Below, piece by piece: positions 11,041 through 19,815 of a stretch of DNA of 64,000 nucleotides. The stretch comes from Paenibacillus sp. E222 (GTDB taxonomy: Bacteria; Bacillota; Bacilli; Paenibacillales; Paenibacillaceae). The stretch's first letter is position 1; each line of letters begins with the position of its first letter. The stretch is taken from positions 1,054,001 to 1,118,000 of the forward strand of contig NZ_CP058552.1 in NCBI RefSeq assembly GCF_013401555.1. Direction: 5' to 3'. Made by a program: the position numbers and the translations under genes. A model generated the notes under the pieces. The model searched no databases. It saw only the letters and a list, made by a program, of their open reading frames with translations, and was not told the origin of the DNA.

Positions 11041-11616
11041 CTACTTATCGGAATCGTCGTCAAATTCACCCTCGTCTTCGGACTCTTCTTCATCGTCTTC
11101 ATCGAGGTCTTCCTCTTCCAAATCGTCATCTTCAACCAGAACTTCTTCATCGCCATCTTCTTCGTCAAAGATGTCGTCTTCGTCATCATCATCGTCATCA
11201 TCATCTTCGTCCTGATCATCGTCAGAATTATCGAAGTCTTCGTCGCTGTTGTAGCTGTCTTCCTCTTCCCCGAAGTCCTCATCTTCCAGATCATCGTCTT
11301 CATCGTTGATGATGCGCGGACGCTTCGCACCCGTCATCGTATCTTCCGATCCAGCTACCGGATACCAGCGCTTCAAGCCCCACAGACTTGTACCGACGCA
11401 AGCAAAACGGCCATCGATATTAATCTCGGTATATAGCTGGGCGATAAACTCGTTAATTTCTTCATCAGTCATTCCGCGCTGTTTAGCTACCTCATTCATC
11501 AAATCACGGTAGTAATACGGCGTATTGGCCGCTTTCAGCACCATAAAGGCGAGGTCCACCAAAGGAATCTCTCTGACCTTTTCTTTATCAATTTTCAAAT
11601 TGAGCGAGGTACTCAC
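11041..11616 (-). CDS. rpoE: DNA-directed RNA polymerase subunit delta
   Basis: Firmicute-specific accessory subunit of RNA polymerase that speeds recycling and affects initiation by initiating-nucleotide concentration. 191 residues from a GTG start at 11616 (MSTSLNLKIDKEKV) with AGAGGAAG upstream; the longer frame to 11640 lacks a site. Residues 1-95 form the globular HARE-HTH-type domain (LVDLAFMVLKAANTPYYY, CVGTSLWGLKRWYP). The remainder is almost entirely Asp/Glu, the disordered polyanionic tail typical of delta, with eight consecutive Asp at one point. Located upstream of pyrG as in Bacillus. Confidence 0.96.
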   Translation of the reverse strand: MSTSLNLKIDKEKVREIPLVDLAFMVLKAANTPYYYRDLMNEVAKQRGMTDEEINEFIAQLYTEINIDGRFACVGTSLWGLKRWYPVAGSEDTMTGAKRPRIINDEDDDLEDEDFGEEEDSYNSDEDFDNSDDDQDEDDDDDDDDEDDIFDEEDGDEEVLVEDDDLEEEDLDEDDEEESEDEGEFDDDSDK

Positions 11617-11852
11617 TGACAGACACTTCCTCTCACACAAAATTCACTTTATATCCCTACGAACTGGAACGTTACGTATAACATATCCATTAACAAACCT
11701 AAGTAAAACCTATTTAGCCTCAAAAAGCAAGTTTTTATGTATGGATGTCTCATAATTCCAAGAAGCGACTTCAAACGAGCAATGTACAGACCCGTAAGAG
11801 ACATCTAACTCGGGGACATATCGCCCTTTGTGCAAAAAAAACATCATCATAT

Positions 11853-11878
11853 AAAAAAGACGGAGTCCCCTCCGCCTT
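11853..11878 (-). terminator. Minus-strand terminator in the rpoE / protease gap
   Basis: AAGACGGAG and CTCCGCCTT pair with one mismatch around a four-base loop (11857-11878), followed on the minus strand by TTTTTTATA. No minus-strand gene is known upstream of it, so it either guards rpoE from read-through or ends a small RNA. The rest of the 464-nt gap 11617-12080 holds no gene I can support. Confidence 0.6.
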
Positions 11879-12002
11879 CTGACTGTATACCCTTGAAGGA
11901 TCGCTCCTCACCAGGGTCCCCGCAAGAGCCCTCTAGCCCTCCATCCATCATATGTCCCTGCGCCCGTTTTGACACGAAGAGAACGTGTTTTTTGTAAAAA
12001 AA

Positions 12003-12077
12003 GGGCAGGTTCCCCATGCGGCGGGATCAATGCATTCATAGAATACCTCAGCATGTTCATCCCGAAGGGGGCTGCCC
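12003..12077. promoter_or_regulatory. Long stem-loop covering the protease ribosome binding site
   Basis: Four stacked segments pair: GGGCAG 12003-12008 with CTGCCC 12072-12077, CCCC 12012-12015 with GGGG 12067-12070, CGGGAT 12022-12027 with ATCCCG 12059-12064, and ATGC 12030-12033 with GCAT 12051-12054. The AAGGGGG ribosome binding site of the next gene (12065-12071) is inside the stem. On the minus strand the same hairpin is followed by TTTTTTT, so it could also terminate antisense transcripts. Confidence 0.7.
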
Positions 12078-12080
12078 ATT

Positions 12081-13235
12081 ATGGACTATACTGGTTTTCT
12101 ACATCAATTGGTTGAAGGAATGCAACGTCCCGAACCAGAACAGGGGCGGCGGTACCTGATCCGGTTCGCCAAACCGAAGCAATATGAAGCCTGCCTCGTG
12201 GAACTGTCGCGGATGAGGAATGAATTTACGGATCTTGGTATGGTACGCTCTTCCCGGCTGGCCCGCTCCATTATCGCCCCGGTGCATGACCCAGAACAGT
12301 TATCTCGCTACAGCGATGAGATTACGGTAGAAGAAGATGTACCCATCTCCCTTCATGCCACCGCGCTTCACAGTAAACCGAGCAGTGCTCAGGGCATACC
12401 TTGGGGTGTCAAACAGATTCATGCTCCCAAAGTATGGTCCGTATCCACAGGACATCGGATTAAAATCGGCGTGATTGACACAGGTGCCGATTATCAACAC
12501 CCGGATCTTCGCTATTCGCTGGCACGCGGAATCAATCTGTTAAACCGCAGTCTACTTCCTCATGATGATAACGGTCATGGCACTCATATTGCCGGAACCA
12601 TTGCCGCAGCCAATAGTATGGCAGGTATGATTGGCGTTGCTCCTCGCTCCCTGATCTATCCGGTGAAGGCATTCGACCATAATGGTTCGGCCTTCGTGTC
12701 AGACATTGTGCTTGGCATCGACTGGTGTGTGCGCAATCGGGTCGATATTATCAATATGAGCTTTGGCATGAAAACGCGCAGCAAAGCATTGCTTGATGTT
12801 GTGAACCGTGCCTATCAGGCCGGGATTGTCATTGTTGCATCGTCAGGAAATGACGGCAAACGCCGCAGCATTGATTATCCGGCACGTTATCCTCAAACGA
12901 TATCAGTTGGGGCAACCGACAAAAACCGGCGGATTGCCTCGTTCAGTAACCGAGGTGCTTACGTCGATGTATACGCGCCTGGGGACAAAATTGTCTCCTC
13001 CTGGGTGCAAGGCAAGCACCATGAGATGAGTGGCACCTCCATGGCGACATCCCACGTCAGTGGCGCCATAGCGCTCTTGCTTGCGAAGCACCCCGGCCTG
13101 TCGCCAGCCGAGATCAAAATGCTCGTGAAGCGCGCGACCGTTCCGCTGCGCCCACGCAAGACCTCCACCGCGAAGAGCAAAATACGCGGTGGCGAGATTG
13201 ACGCCCTCAAGCTGATGCAGGAGGGCGGAGGGTAA
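12081..13235 (+). CDS. Subtilisin-like serine protease (S8), no signal peptide
   Basis: 384 residues starting MDYTGFLHQLVEGM after AAGGGGG. Residues 1-105 look like an inhibitor-type propeptide (RYLIRFAKPKQ, ITVEEDVPISLHA). The catalytic triad is visible: Asp in GVIDTGADYQHP, His in DDNGHGTHIAGT and Ser in MSGTSMATSHVSG, with the oxyanion Asn in VASSGNDG. No signal peptide or membrane segment is seen, suggesting an intracellular or non-classically exported protease. It is convergent with argS and isolated from any operon. The ribosome binding site is buried in a strong hairpin, so translation may be conditional. The last 60 codons are notably GC-rich. Confidence 0.93.
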   Translation: MDYTGFLHQLVEGMQRPEPEQGRRYLIRFAKPKQYEACLVELSRMRNEFTDLGMVRSSRLARSIIAPVHDPEQLSRYSDEITVEEDVPISLHATALHSKPSSAQGIPWGVKQIHAPKVWSVSTGHRIKIGVIDTGADYQHPDLRYSLARGINLLNRSLLPHDDNGHGTHIAGTIAAANSMAGMIGVAPRSLIYPVKAFDHNGSAFVSDIVLGIDWCVRNRVDIINMSFGMKTRSKALLDVVNRAYQAGIVIVASSGNDGKRRSIDYPARYPQTISVGATDKNRRIASFSNRGAYVDVYAPGDKIVSSWVQGKHHEMSGTSMATSHVSGAIALLLAKHPGLSPAEIKMLVKRATVPLRPRKTSTAKSKIRGGEIDALKLMQEGGG

Positions 13236-13343
13236 CCAGCGCTGCCTGCCGCAGGGAGCCGTTCCGTGAAGCATCACTAAGCGCAGCACTGCTGCGTGAT
13301 GTGATGCTTCACGGTGGTTGCCCACGGCGGCAGGCAGCGCTGG
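13236..13343. repeat. Nested perfect inverted repeats after the protease gene
   Basis: Outer arms 13236-13252 and 13327-13343 are a perfect 17-bp inverted repeat (CCAGCGCTGCCTGCCGC). Inside, 13264-13277 and 13301-13314 are a perfect 14-bp inverted repeat (CCGTGAAGCATCAC), and a third short GC stem sits at its tip. The outer left arm begins at the base after the protease stop codon. No T run follows the outer arms. Confidence 0.9.
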
Positions 13344-13387
13344 CTCTGGGTGCCTCGGGGCCGTATGAACTCGGCCGCGGGCACAGC

Positions 13388-13440
13388 AAAAAGTCTCCAT
13401 GTCCACGCTGCATTGCAGGCGTGGTGCATGGAGACTTTTT
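13388..13440. terminator. Bidirectional terminator between the protease and argS
   Basis: Perfect 14-bp arms AAAAAGTCTCCATG (13388-13401) and CATGGAGACTTTTT (13427-13440), giving T5 tails in both directions for the convergent genes. Confidence 0.9.
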
Positions 13441-13479
13441 GCCAAAGCCACAGGCGGTTGTGCACCGCCAGGGCTTGAA

Positions 13480-15159
13480 TTACATTTTGTCCGGTGCGGA
13501 TACGCCCACCAGACGAAGCGCTGTTGCGATGACGGTGCGTACAGCACCGATCAGCGCCAGACGCGCCTGGGTTTGTCCCGCGTCTTCAGTAATGACGCGC
13601 TCTGCACGATAGTAACTGTGGAACAGGGATGCCAGTTCATATACATAACGAACAATACGATGCGGCGCATATCCCGTAGCAGCAGTTGCGATTTCTTCAG
13701 GCAGTTCACCCATTTTGCGAAGAAGGTCATATTCATGTTCCGTGGTCAGCTTCGAAAGGTCGATCTGTGCCAATGGCAACAGCTCAATGCCTTGTTCTTC
13801 TGCCTGACGGTATACGCTGCATACCCGAGCGTGAGCATATTGTACATAGAATACAGGGTTTTCATTGGACGTCGAAATCGCAAGGTCCATGTCGAAGTCC
13901 AGATGAGAATCCATGCTGCGCATAGTAAAGAAGTAACGAATGGCATCAATGCCTACTTCGTCCATCAGATCTTCCATCGTTACCGCCTTGCCTGTACGCT
14001 TGGACATCTTCACTTTCTCGCCATTCTGGAACAAGCTCACCATTTGTGCAATCAGCACGACCAATTTCTCAGGATCGTTGCCCAGTGCCTGCATGGCCGC
14101 TTTCATCCGTGGAATGTAGCCATGGTGGTCTGCTCCCCAGATGTTAATCATCGTGTCGTATCCACGGGCATATTTATCACGGTGATAAGCAATGTCCGGT
14201 GTAAGGTACGTGTACGTACCGTCATTTTTGATCAAAACACGCTCTTTATCGTCACCATACTGCATCGTTTTCAACCAAGTTGCTCCGTCTTGCTCATAGA
14301 TTTCATTACGATCACGCAATTCGTCAAGCACACGCAACACTTCTCCGTTATCATACAGCGAAGTTTCGCTGAACCAGATGTCGAAATTGACGCGGAAGCG
14401 ATTCAAGTCACGTTTGATCTTGTCCAGTTCTTTCTCCAAACCAAAGTCGCGGAAGTAAGCTGCACGGTCACCTGGATGCATGGACAGCAAAGAATCGCCT
14501 TTCTCAGCCACTAGCTCCTTGGCAAACCCTTTGATATCCTCACCGTGATAACCGTCTTCCGGCATCTCTGCGTCTTGGCCCAGTTCCTGCAAATAACGAG
14601 CTTCAATGGAACGAGCCAGATTAAATACCTGGTTACCCGCGTCATTAATGTAGTATTCGCGTGTTACATCATATCCCGCATAGTCGAGGATGTTGCAAAG
14701 CGCATCACCCACAGCCGCTCCACGCGCATGGCCCAGATGCAGACTGCCTGTCGGATTGGCACTGACAAACTCCATCTCGACCTTGCGCCCTTCACCAACA
14801 TTGATTCTTCCATAATTCTCACCCTGCTCATGTACAAGCCCCAGCACAGGGTAGAGATAACTCTTGTCCAACTTAAAGTTAATGAATCCCGGTCCGGCAA
14901 TTTCCGCTTTCTCGATTCCAGCTTCACTCAGGTTGAGATTGGCAATAATCTCTTCTGCGATCTGGCGTGGATTACGCTTGGCAATCTTGGTCAGCTGCAT
15001 AGCGGCATTGGTTGCCAGATCGCCGTGTGTTTTCTCGCGTGGTACTTCAAGGGTGATGGTCGGCAGATCCTCCTGCGTAACAATGCCAGCAGCAACAATG
15101 GCATTGCCGATGGCTGTACTTACCCGTTCGTTAATCGTATCTAATGGATTACGTGTCAT
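13480..15159 (-). CDS. argS: Arginyl-tRNA synthetase
   Basis: Charges tRNA-Arg with arginine; class I enzyme. 559 residues. The N-terminal Add-1 domain is followed by the class I HIGH-type motif HLGHARGA in [12 protein letters not shown] and by the KMSK-type signature in [13 protein letters not shown]. The C-terminal DALR anticodon-binding domain ends [13 protein letters not shown], the standard C-terminus. Its ATG overlaps the stop of the upstream DUF1934 gene by four bases (ATGA), so the two are translationally coupled, the same pair as ywiB-argS in B. subtilis. Confidence 0.98.
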   Translation of the reverse strand: MTRNPLDTINERVSTAIGNAIVAAGIVTQEDLPTITLEVPREKTHGDLATNAAMQLTKIAKRNPRQIAEEIIANLNLSEAGIEKAEIAGPGFINFKLDKSYLYPVLGLVHEQGENYGRINVGEGRKVEMEFVSANPTGSLHLGHARGAAVGDALCNILDYAGYDVTREYYINDAGNQVFNLARSIEARYLQELGQDAEMPEDGYHGEDIKGFAKELVAEKGDSLLSMHPGDRAAYFRDFGLEKELDKIKRDLNRFRVNFDIWFSETSLYDNGEVLRVLDELRDRNEIYEQDGATWLKTMQYGDDKERVLIKNDGTYTYLTPDIAYHRDKYARGYDTMINIWGADHHGYIPRMKAAMQALGNDPEKLVVLIAQMVSLFQNGEKVKMSKRTGKAVTMEDLMDEVGIDAIRYFFTMRSMDSHLDFDMDLAISTSNENPVFYVQYAHARVCSVYRQAEEQGIELLPLAQIDLSKLTTEHEYDLLRKMGELPEEIATAATGYAPHRIVRYVYELASLFHSYYRAERVITEDAGQTQARLALIGAVRTVIATALRLVGVSAPDKM

Positions 15160-15581
15160 GAAATTGGTTCCTCCTGTATATGCAAACTAATCGCGAAATG
15201 TCCGGATTCTTCGTCAAAGCGGTAAAAGTCGTAGCTCCACGCTGCGCGTGCGCTCAATCCCTGAATGGAAAGTTCCAGCTCCTGTGTATGCGTGGACAAG
15301 GCAAACGACATATACGGCGAACGGTAAAAACCAGGAAGCTTGCGGTTTAACTCAAATGTTTGCTCCGATTCCACCTCGCCGTGACGTATAATCTTGATGG
15401 ATTGTCCGCCCAGCTTCAATGTTGTTCGGGTAATACCGCCCTCGGGTCCAGCCTGTGGCTCTTCATAACGAACATAGAGCACAGATCCCTTCAACACGGC
15501 TTCACCCTGCATTTCCTGCAGTACATCTTCACCTTCATAACGGCTGTGCAGCCGGATCTGAACCGGTCGCATGTTCGACAT
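15156..15581 (-). CDS. ywiB: DUF1934 family beta-barrel protein, YwiB-like
   Basis: 141 residues starting [19 protein letters not shown] after GGAGG. It has no signal peptide and contains alternating beta-type segments ([34 protein letters not shown]) expected of the small lipocalin-like barrel of DUF1934. Function unknown. The constant link to argS, with a four-base overlap here, is conserved in Bacillaceae and suggests a housekeeping role, but nothing in the sequence tells which. Confidence 0.8.
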   Translation of the reverse strand: MSNMRPVQIRLHSRYEGEDVLQEMQGEAVLKGSVLYVRYEEPQAGPEGGITRTTLKLGGQSIKIIRHGEVESEQTFELNRKLPGFYRSPYMSFALSTHTQELELSIQGLSARAAWSYDFYRFDEESGHFAISLHIQEEPIS

Positions 15582-15776
15582 GAATGTTAACCTCCATTAT
15601 ATTCGAGGCGACGCAAAATCAGGCACGGCCGGTGAGAACAGCCCTTCCTGTATTGTTGTGCCGCTATACGCGCTCATATTCCCGGATAGCTCGCTATCCT
15701 ACACTCTACTGTATAACTATATCCAGTTCACCCGCTCAATTCAAATCCAAATTCAGAGTTCTTGCCCATCAACGCC

Positions 15777-15814
15777 AAAAAAAGCAGAGCCACACCTGTA
15801 AAGTGCAGCTCTGC
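15777..15814 (-). terminator. Terminator of the abfA / Cys-rich gene pair
   Basis: GCAGAGC (15784-15790) pairs with GCTCTGC (15808-15814), with further ACTT/AGGT pairing inside, followed on the minus strand by T7. Confidence 0.85.
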
Positions 15815-15846
15815 CTTGCTTCATTAATAAAGAAATATATTCTGGA

Positions 15847-16140
15847 TCAGGTCCATCGCGGCTCATATGGAAACGGACAGGTCGACTCTACCAGCTTGGC
15901 GCGAACCTGTACGAGACACCCACAGTAACGGCAGGTTGTACCGTATTGTAACCCTGGACAGTTATAGCAGGTAGATAAACGCCGCTCATATTCAGCATCC
16001 TCGACGGCTGGACGTGAACGTGAGGCAAGCTCCACGAGCCGGGCCATCTTGGCTTCACTAATCTTCACATCATATTGATCGTTACATCCCTTGCATGGTT
16101 CCCGTTTCCCAGCGCTTCTACTCTGCACGGATGAATCCAT
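15847..16140 (-). CDS. Small Cys-rich protein, probable zinc binder (DUF6171-like)
   Basis: 97 residues. The first part has CKGC near residue 16-19; the last 45 residues carry CYNC, then CRYCGC and a final Cys before PFPYEPRW, an arrangement of four Cys pairs compatible with one or two zinc knuckles. The middle is a charged helix (SEAKMARLVELASRSR). No signal peptide. It begins five bases after the abfA stop and shares its terminator, so it is probably cotranscribed, but a functional link to arabinose metabolism is unsupported. Family name is from memory and tentative. Confidence 0.7.
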   Translation of the reverse strand: MDSSVQSRSAGKREPCKGCNDQYDVKISEAKMARLVELASRSRPAVEDAEYERRLSTCYNCPGLQYGTTCRYCGCLVQVRAKLVESTCPFPYEPRWT

Positions 16141-16145
16141 ACTGA

Positions 16146-17627
16146 TTATCCCTTTATAGCGACCACACCAACAGAGGCCGGAGGCAGTACAAAACGCAGT
16201 TTGTTATTTTCGAGTGTAATACCTTTCCATTCCGCCGGTTGAACCCGATCCGGCTGTTCAAATGTGTTGAATGCACTATAATCGGCATGATGCAGAATTC
16301 GTCCCGTTACAGCAGAAGCGTCCGTTGATTCAATCTGACAAACCACTTCAAGCTCATCCGTATGACTAAGGTTACACGCCGTCACATGAATAACGCCATC
16401 ATTGCTGCGAGAAGCTGACATACTCAGTTGAGGGATGGTCTCTTCCCCGAAAGTGTATCCAGGGCTCTCGTAATTCAGTTCCAACCGCTGCGCGTCCATG
16501 TGCACCTGATACATATCAAATACATGATATGTAGGCGTAAGCAGCATCTTCTCTCCTTCTGTCAAAACCAACGCCTGGAGCACATTAACGATCTGGGCCA
16601 GATTAGCCATATGCACTCTTTTATTGTGTTGGTTGAAAATATTCAGATTGATCCCAGCAAGTACAGCATCACGCATCGTATTTTGTTGATACAGGAACCC
16701 TGGATTCGTACCTGGCTCAACGTTATACCACGTTCCCCACTCATCTACGATAATACCGACTCTGCCCTCAGGATCATATTTGTCCATAATCTCGGAGTGC
16801 TTCACAAGTAACTCTTCCATATATAGCGTCTTTTTCAATGTGGTGAACCATTCAGCTTCTCCAAAACCTGTAGCCTGACCTTTATCTGCCCACTCACCTG
16901 TTGGAATGGTGTAATAATGCAGGCTGATTCCATCCATAAATCGACCGGCCTCCCGCATTAACACCTCCATCCAGTGATAGTTGTTGTCATTGGGGCCGCA
17001 GGCAATTTTATAAATTTCATTCCCGGAATAATTGCGTACATATGTAGCATAACGACGGTACTCATCTGCGTAATATTCCGGACGCATATTACCGCCGCAA
17101 CCCCAGTTCTCGTTCCCCACTCCAAAGTATTTCAGCTTCCATGGCTCTTCACGGCCGTTGCTCTTCCGCCAGTTCGCCATCGGTGATTCCCCATCAAACG
17201 TGATGTATTCCACCCATTCCTGCATCTCCTGCACCGTGCCGCTGCCCAGATTGCCACTGATATATGGCTGCGTATCAAGTAGCTCACATAATCTCAGGAA
17301 TTCATGCGTGCCAAAATGATTGTTCTCTTCCACCCCGCCCCAGTGCGTATTAATCATCCGGGCGCGTTCACTTTTGGGACCTACGCCATCTTTCCAGTGA
17401 TACTCATCGGCAAAACAACCGCCAGGCCAGCGAAGTACGGGAATACGCAGTTTTTGCAGCGCAGTAAGCACATCATTTCGAATACCTTCCGTATTGGGAA
17501 TAGGTGAGTCCTCCCCCACCCAGATGCCTTCATAGATACAGCGTCCCAGATGTTCTGAGAAATGACCATATATATTGCGATTTATTAATCCTTGTTCCGA
17601 ATCTGCCTTTAGAATAACATCAACCAT
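16146..17627 (-). CDS. abfA: Alpha-L-arabinofuranosidase, GH51
   Basis: Releases terminal arabinofuranose from arabinan and arabinoxylan oligosaccharides. 493 residues from ATG 17627 ([14 protein letters not shown]) preceded by GGGAGG; the open frame reaches 17690 but that start has no site and would cover the promoter. GH51 signatures: [16 protein letters not shown] at the N-terminus, [13 protein letters not shown], the acid/base Glu in [11 protein letters not shown] and the nucleophile Glu in [10 protein letters not shown]. No signal peptide, so it acts on imported oligosaccharides. A perfect cre site overlaps its promoter, implying glucose repression through CcpA. No transporter or other arabinan gene is adjacent. 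Confidence 0.96.
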   Translation of the reverse strand: MVDVILKADSEQGLINRNIYGHFSEHLGRCIYEGIWVGEDSPIPNTEGIRNDVLTALQKLRIPVLRWPGGCFADEYHWKDGVGPKSERARMINTHWGGVEENNHFGTHEFLRLCELLDTQPYISGNLGSGTVQEMQEWVEYITFDGESPMANWRKSNGREEPWKLKYFGVGNENWGCGGNMRPEYYADEYRRYATYVRNYSGNEIYKIACGPNDNNYHWMEVLMREAGRFMDGISLHYYTIPTGEWADKGQATGFGEAEWFTTLKKTLYMEELLVKHSEIMDKYDPEGRVGIIVDEWGTWYNVEPGTNPGFLYQQNTMRDAVLAGINLNIFNQHNKRVHMANLAQIVNVLQALVLTEGEKMLLTPTYHVFDMYQVHMDAQRLELNYESPGYTFGEETIPQLSMSASRSNDGVIHVTACNLSHTDELEVVCQIESTDASAVTGRILHHADYSAFNTFEQPDRVQPAEWKGITLENNKLRFVLPPASVGVVAIKG

Positions 17628-17650
17628 AATTTCAACCTCCCAAATAGTAT

Positions 17651-17665
17651 TGTTATCGCTTACAA
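17651..17665 (-). promoter_or_regulatory. Catabolite-responsive element (cre) of abfA
   Basis: Minus-strand TTGTAAGCGATAACA matches the CcpA cre consensus WTGNAANCGNWNNCW at every defined position. It overlaps the -10 and start region of the abfA promoter, the usual repressing position. Confidence 0.85.
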
Positions 17666-17690
17666 TAACGTGTTTCCGAACAGGATTCAA
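17662..17690 (-). promoter_or_regulatory. Probable abfA promoter
   Basis: Minus-strand TTGAAT (17685-17690), 17-nt spacer, TATTGT (17662-17667). The -10 is weak, but its overlap with the cre site supports it. Confidence 0.55.
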
Positions 17691-17708
17691 CCGTTTTTAT
17701 TTAAGCAA

Positions 17709-17752
17709 AAACAAGCCCTTTCCGGCTTTTTTTGTCCGGAAAAGACTTGTTT
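17709..17752. terminator. Terminator after the Asp-box protein gene
   Basis: AAACAAG...TTTCCGG pairs with CCGGAAA...CTTGTTT around a T-rich loop; near symmetric, so it could work in both directions. It lies upstream of abfA and downstream of the 17844-19031 gene. Confidence 0.75.
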
Positions 17753-17843
17753 GTTTGCGCTGGCCTCATCAGGCCAAATAAGTTAAGATTTATACCCTTT
17801 TAGATTGAAATCGCCTTGAAATTATTCCATGGCATGACGCCAT

Positions 17844-19031
17844 TTACTCGTTTTCAGCGGGCAATAACATTTTTTGCTTCCATGTTGTTCCACCATCTGT
17901 CGTCTCATAAATCGCAGGAGAATTGTCGCTGGTTACGACGAGCCAGCCTGTTTTGGCAGAAGGAAACGAAATGCGGGAGCTATAACCTGGATCTTTCAGG
18001 TCGATATTTTTCCACGTGGAACCTGCATCATATGAACGTCCAATCCCCACTTTGCCTGCTGCAGGTGATCCTGCGGAGAGATAGGCCGTCTGATTACCAA
18101 TCAACGCCATGTTCCCTGGGTGACCCCCTGGGTCTGCGGGGCCTTTTCCATTCCCTGTGCTGCTTGCACCTGGGGCAGGGCCCCCACCTGCTGTGGATTG
18201 AGCAAAGACCTGTCTCCACTTCTTGCCCTCATTCCCGCTCGCGTAGAGAGAATATGACTGCTGGGACATTCCTGCGTCGCCATACAGAAGAGCCCATACC
18301 TGGTTACCGTTTGCGTATAAGTCTCCACCACTCCAGGTTGTTGATGCCACTTTCAACGATTGCGTCCAGTTCTTGCCGCCATTACTTGTCTGCATGATAC
18401 GGTAACCCGAACCAGGAACCACTACAATAGCATAACCTTGCTTCTCAGTCGCAAACACAGCTCCGCGTGTATTGGCTGGTGTGGAGATTCGATTCCATGT
18501 TGCACCGCCATCCTTCGTCAAATAAGCTCCATTATAGGTGTATCCAAAGCCTTCGTTTTTATTGCGAAAATCAATTCGTTTAAATGGTATGCCCTTCGTA
18601 TCCATCCGTGTCCAGTGCGCACCACCATCCGTTGAGCGGATGAGATACGTCGTTGGAGAATCCTTCACCTGTGCCAATGCAAATCCATTCACATTATTGG
18701 GGAAATCAAGTTGTGTGAACTGCCATTGCCCCGTATAGATGGACTGCCAAGTACAGCCTGAATTCGATGTGCCAATGAGGAATCCCTCACCAGCAGCCCG
18801 TCCGGTTGTATTGTTCAGAAAATCGATATCCGTAAATTGCAGTCGTTGGTCTTCCACACCACTGCCTTTTTTCAACGTAGCCGTTAATCCGTGATCTCCA
18901 CTTCCACATGTGGGGGAGGATGCAGCGTTAGCGCCGGGTAGAGTATGTACCGGTCCCAATCCCCAAGCCAGTGTTACCGATAGTGCAATTGCGCCAATCC
19001 GTTTCCATGTCATTCTGCTCTTTGTTGTCAT
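17844..19031 (-). CDS. Secreted Asp-box (BNR/sialidase-like) repeat protein
   Basis: 395 residues. A signal peptide is clear: basic MTTKSRMTWKR, hydrophobic IGAIALSVTLAWGL, probable cleavage after GANA-A. The mature part has at least five Asp-box motifs (S/T-x-D/N-x-G-x-x-W): STDGGAHW, TKDGGATW, TSNGGKNW, SYDAGSTW and TTDGGTTW, which predicts a beta-propeller like sialidases or the Ycf48 photosystem assembly factor. No sialidase catalytic residues can be assigned. A Gly/Pro/Ala linker (TAGGGPAPGASSTG) splits the propeller between blades. Start follows AAGGAGGTG. Likely a cell-surface or extracellular binding protein; substrate unknown. Confidence 0.8.
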   Translation of the reverse strand: MTTKSRMTWKRIGAIALSVTLAWGLGPVHTLPGANAASSPTCGSGDHGLTATLKKGSGVEDQRLQFTDIDFLNNTTGRAAGEGFLIGTSNSGCTWQSIYTGQWQFTQLDFPNNVNGFALAQVKDSPTTYLIRSTDGGAHWTRMDTKGIPFKRIDFRNKNEGFGYTYNGAYLTKDGGATWNRISTPANTRGAVFATEKQGYAIVVVPGSGYRIMQTSNGGKNWTQSLKVASTTWSGGDLYANGNQVWALLYGDAGMSQQSYSLYASGNEGKKWRQVFAQSTAGGGPAPGASSTGNGKGPADPGGHPGNMALIGNQTAYLSAGSPAAGKVGIGRSYDAGSTWKNIDLKDPGYSSRISFPSAKTGWLVVTSDNSPAIYETTDGGTTWKQKMLLPAENE

Positions 19032-19114
19032 TGTGACACCTCCTTCTATGTTTTTACCCTATTTTGCAGGATTTAACGTAACAATTTGTTTATCGCGCGT
19101 GACATTATTGCAAT

Positions 19115-19164
19115 AAAAAAACCACTCATACCCACATTTTGTTATCTCATGGGCACGAGTGGTT
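19115..19164 (-). terminator. Terminator of the small membrane protein gene
   Basis: AACCACTC..CCCA pairs with TGGG..GAGTGGTT (19119-19164), followed on the minus strand by a T run. Confidence 0.8.
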
Positions 19165-19191
19165 CATCATGAATCTCTACTAAGAGCTGAT

Positions 19192-19440
19192 TTAAATGGG
19201 ATATGCCTTAAAAGCAATGATCACAAAAGTGATACTTAAAACAAGGCAAAGGGCAAAATGCAATTTATTGTATTTAAGTGTCCTGATGCTAAAGGCAGCA
19301 TATAGCATGGCGAGATTAGCCAGTATTAACGTTAAATTGATGAACATAGTCATTGTTAATATAAGATTGATGGTAAATATAATAAGTACCGCTACGAACC
19401 ATTTGGGATACATACTCAACTGAGCCCGGATTGCATGCAT
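19192..19440 (-). CDS. Small membrane protein of unknown function
   Basis: 82 residues from ATG 19440 (MHAIRAQLSMYPKWF), chosen because AAGGAG lies seven bases upstream; the frame extends to 19476 without a better site. Almost the entire sequence is hydrophobic, with about three membrane segments (WFVAVLIIFTINLILTM, LTLILANLAMLYAAF, FALCLVLSITFVIIAF). No domain recognised. It has its own terminator and its start lies about 130 nt from the divergent toxin-like gene promoter. Confidence 0.7.
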   Translation of the reverse strand: MHAIRAQLSMYPKWFVAVLIIFTINLILTMTMFINLTLILANLAMLYAAFSIRTLKYNKLHFALCLVLSITFVIIAFKAYPI

Positions 19441-19571
19441 AACATAACTCCTTTCCTCTATTTCCATATTATACATAAATATTAAGATAGAGTCATCCCA
19501 AATGCGTGTTTTCGCTTAACTCATGGGCGGAATTATATATACAACAAATGGTAGAGAGACGGGAACGTACG

Positions 19572-19580
19572 TGCTATAAT
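19572..19580 (+). promoter_or_regulatory. Extended -10 promoter of the toxin-like gene
   Basis: TGCTATAAT: TGn plus a perfect TATAAT. The -35 at 17 nt (TAGAGA) is poor. Predicted start near 19587, leaving a 67-nt leader. Confidence 0.65.
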
Positions 19581-19654
19581 CGGTGTTATGGACTTTGAAT
19601 AACGGTGGATGTTTTCTTGATCACGGCGCAGCTTCCCGAAAGGGGGTGACGTCG

Positions 19655-19786
19655 ATGGTCAATCTTGTGGCGTTGCTTGATGTAATCCGATGGATTGCTG
19701 CGATCCTCAGTCTAGTGCTGAGTATCCGTAAGCTTTACCGTTGGTTGCGCAAAAAGTTTCGTAGCAAGCGAAAACCCACCTCATAA
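19655..19786 (+). CDS. Putative type I toxin: 43-residue membrane peptide
   Basis: MVNLVALLDVIRWIAA... is a single hydrophobic segment (residues 3-23) followed by a tail with ten Lys/Arg in the last 20 residues (IRKLYRWLRKKFRSKRK). The start at 19655 is set by a strong AAGGGGGTGA site; the open frame to 19583 would add 24 unrelated residues. A hairpin (19766-19815) spans the stop codon and a terminator follows at 19872-19909. A convergent promoter on the opposite strand drives RNA across the 3' half. This architecture is that of TxpA/RatA and BsrG/SR4 toxin loci, but I see no clear sequence match to those toxins; it could instead be another small membrane peptide. Confidence 0.6.
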   Translation: MVNLVALLDVIRWIAAILSLVLSIRKLYRWLRKKFRSKRKPTS

Positions 19787-19815
19787 GGTTGACAGCCTGA
19801 CGGTGGGTTTCGCTT
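19766..19815. repeat. Inverted repeat spanning the toxin-like stop codon
   Basis: AAGCGAAAACCCACC (19766-19780) pairs with GGTGGGTTTCGCTT (19802-19815), one bulge. On the minus strand the inner stem ends GGTGGGTTTTCGCTTGC, a possible weak terminator for the antisense RNA. Confidence 0.8.
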
